Shown piece after piece: positions 63,513 to 64,000 of a stretch of DNA of 64,000 nucleotides. Within the stretch, counting starts at the first letter, position 1, and every line of letters starts with the position of its first letter. The notes under the pieces were generated by a model. That model did not search any database, was not told where the DNA came from, and was given only the letters and a program-made list of their open reading frames with translations. Made by a program: the position numbers and the translations under genes. Source of the stretch: Dyadobacter sp. SG02 (GTDB lineage: Bacteria; Bacteroidota; Bacteroidia; Cytophagales; Spirosomataceae); contig NZ_FNYL01000005.1 in assembly GCF_900109045.1 (NCBI RefSeq), positions 62,001-126,000 on the forward strand, in the 5' to 3' direction.

Positions 63513-63553
63513 AAAATCGTGTTTTCGGCGTCTTGTCGGGGACACGATTTTTA
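63513..63553 (+). terminator. Hairpin terminator after infC
   Basis: Stem AAAATCGTGT / ACACGATTTT with a T-rich tail; partial read-through into rpmI is possible. Confidence 0.7.
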
Positions 63554-63571
63554 TTTTGTAGAGATTATGGC

Positions 63572-63579
63572 TAATTTTG
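63572..63579 (+). promoter_or_regulatory. -7 box upstream of rpmI
   Basis: TAATTTTG is an exact TAnnTTTG match, 42 bp before the rpmI ATG, suggesting a separate promoter for rpmI-rplT after the infC terminator. Confidence 0.45.
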
Positions 63580-63620
63580 CGGGCTGTTTTATATTTTATC
63601 AACTATTAGTTTTTTGAATC

Positions 63621-63815
63621 ATGCCTAAAATGAAAACCAACTCTGGGGCTAAAAAGCGTTTCGCGCTGACTGGCACCGGAAAAATCAAACGTAAGCACGC
63701 TTTCCACAGCCACATCCTGACCAAAAAATCGAACAAGCGCAAGCGTGGTTTGGTTAAGACTGGTCTGATCGATGTGTCTAACGAGAAGCAAGTATTGGCA
63801 ATGCTTCGGAAATAA
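63621..63815 (+). CDS. rpmI: Ribosomal protein L35
   Basis: 64 aa. [20 protein letters not shown] and the basic [19 protein letters not shown] segment are the standard L35 features; the length is normal. It is a large-subunit protein and is normally co-transcribed with rplT. Confidence 0.97.
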   Translation: MPKMKTNSGAKKRFALTGTGKIKRKHAFHSHILTKKSNKRKRGLVKTGLIDVSNEKQVLAMLRK

Positions 63816-63918
63816 TCCGTAAAAAGCCAATTCAGAAATTAAATTCTGGTTTTTTGTTCAACCCGATAGAAGGCATTAAAGTCTCAGCAGAGCGCCGATT
63901 ATCAAAAACAGTTAAATT

Positions 63919-64000
63919 ATGCCACGTTCAGTAAATCACGTTGCGTCACGTGCAAGACGTAAAAAAGTTTTAAAACTCGCGAAAGGCTATTTCGGCCGTC
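63919..64000 (+). CDS. rplT: Ribosomal protein L20 (3' partial)
   Basis: The first 27 codons are visible: PRSVNHVASRARRKKVLKLA followed by KGYFGR, the canonical L20 N-terminus. The gene runs out of the window. L20 also represses translation of this cluster in other bacteria. The start is 103 bp after rpmI. Confidence 0.95.
   Translation, partial: MPRSVNHVASRARRKKVLKLAKGYFGR

Overview
The window looks like a chromosomal segment of a Bacteroidota (Cytophagales) bacterium. Dyadobacter or a close relative in the Spirosomataceae is my best guess from gene content, but no marker here fixes the genus. The evidence is: Bacteroidota-type -7 boxes (TAnnTTTG) upstream of many genes; little Shine-Dalgarno sequence; type IX secretion (T9SS) C-terminal sorting domains on secreted proteins; menaquinone genes (menE, menB); the mitochondrial-type aconitase next to AcnB; and the thrS-infC-rpmI-rplT cluster at the right end. 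About 62 protein genes are supported. I saw no rRNA, tRNA, CRISPR array, insertion sequence or prophage.

Layout. 0-2 kb: a membrane coiled-coil protein (5' end outside the window) and a membrane-anchored Ppx/GppA-like (ASKHA) protein. 2.1-6 kb: a small membrane protein overlapping a putative PD-(D/E)XK nuclease gene, then an antitoxin/PIN-toxin pair directly followed by an Eco57I-like N6-adenine methyltransferase, and a DinB protein. 6-8.2 kb: a TetR repressor with a palindromic operator, a small protein and an MFS pump. 8.2-9.6 kb: a strong dyad repeat and a plasmid-like ParA/ribbon-helix-helix partition cassette. 9.7-16.7 kb: a secreted M64 peptidase with a lipoprotein, then an amino-acid decarboxylase/SnoaL/DinB/EamA operon divergent from a MocR regulator. 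16.9-25.9 kb: a His-rich heavy-metal P-type ATPase, an Xre regulator with a divergent small gene and clear operators, a second MocR/MFS/PPOX locus, a TPR protein, an orphan T9SS sorting domain and a methyltransferase. 26-34.7 kb: YceI/AraC, a diheme cytochrome, a sulfurtransferase, an ECF sigma factor, GNAT, a CXXC-less TlpA-like protein and a radical-SAM DNA-repair pair. 34.9-40.8 kb: a large carbohydrate-binding T9SS protein, an M61 peptidase, a DUF1080 protein and lspA. 40.8-42.9 kb: a gene-free tandem array of about 340-bp units full of short hairpins. 43-64 kb: housekeeping genes (two aconitases, topA, a sirtuin, folD, an Xre/S24-like regulator, menE, menB, an EVE protein, an rRNA-type methyltransferase, a TPR lipoprotein, thrS, infC, rpmI, start of rplT).

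The most unusual item is the array at about 40.81-42.88 kb. It has six direct units with periods of 341, 340, 340, 337 and 337 bp. Each unit carries about five GC-rich mini-hairpins, and several of these are followed by a related GCAAyAyTkGTAG-like tail. The array is bordered on the left by a degenerate inverted copy. It is not coding, because the periods shift the reading frame, and it is not a CRISPR. The second item is the 2.1-5.5 kb membrane protein/nuclease/toxin-antitoxin/methyltransferase locus, which resembles a composite restriction-modification plus toxin-antitoxin defence module. Several regulators also have visible operators: TetR, Xre, AraC, MocR and the partition dyad.
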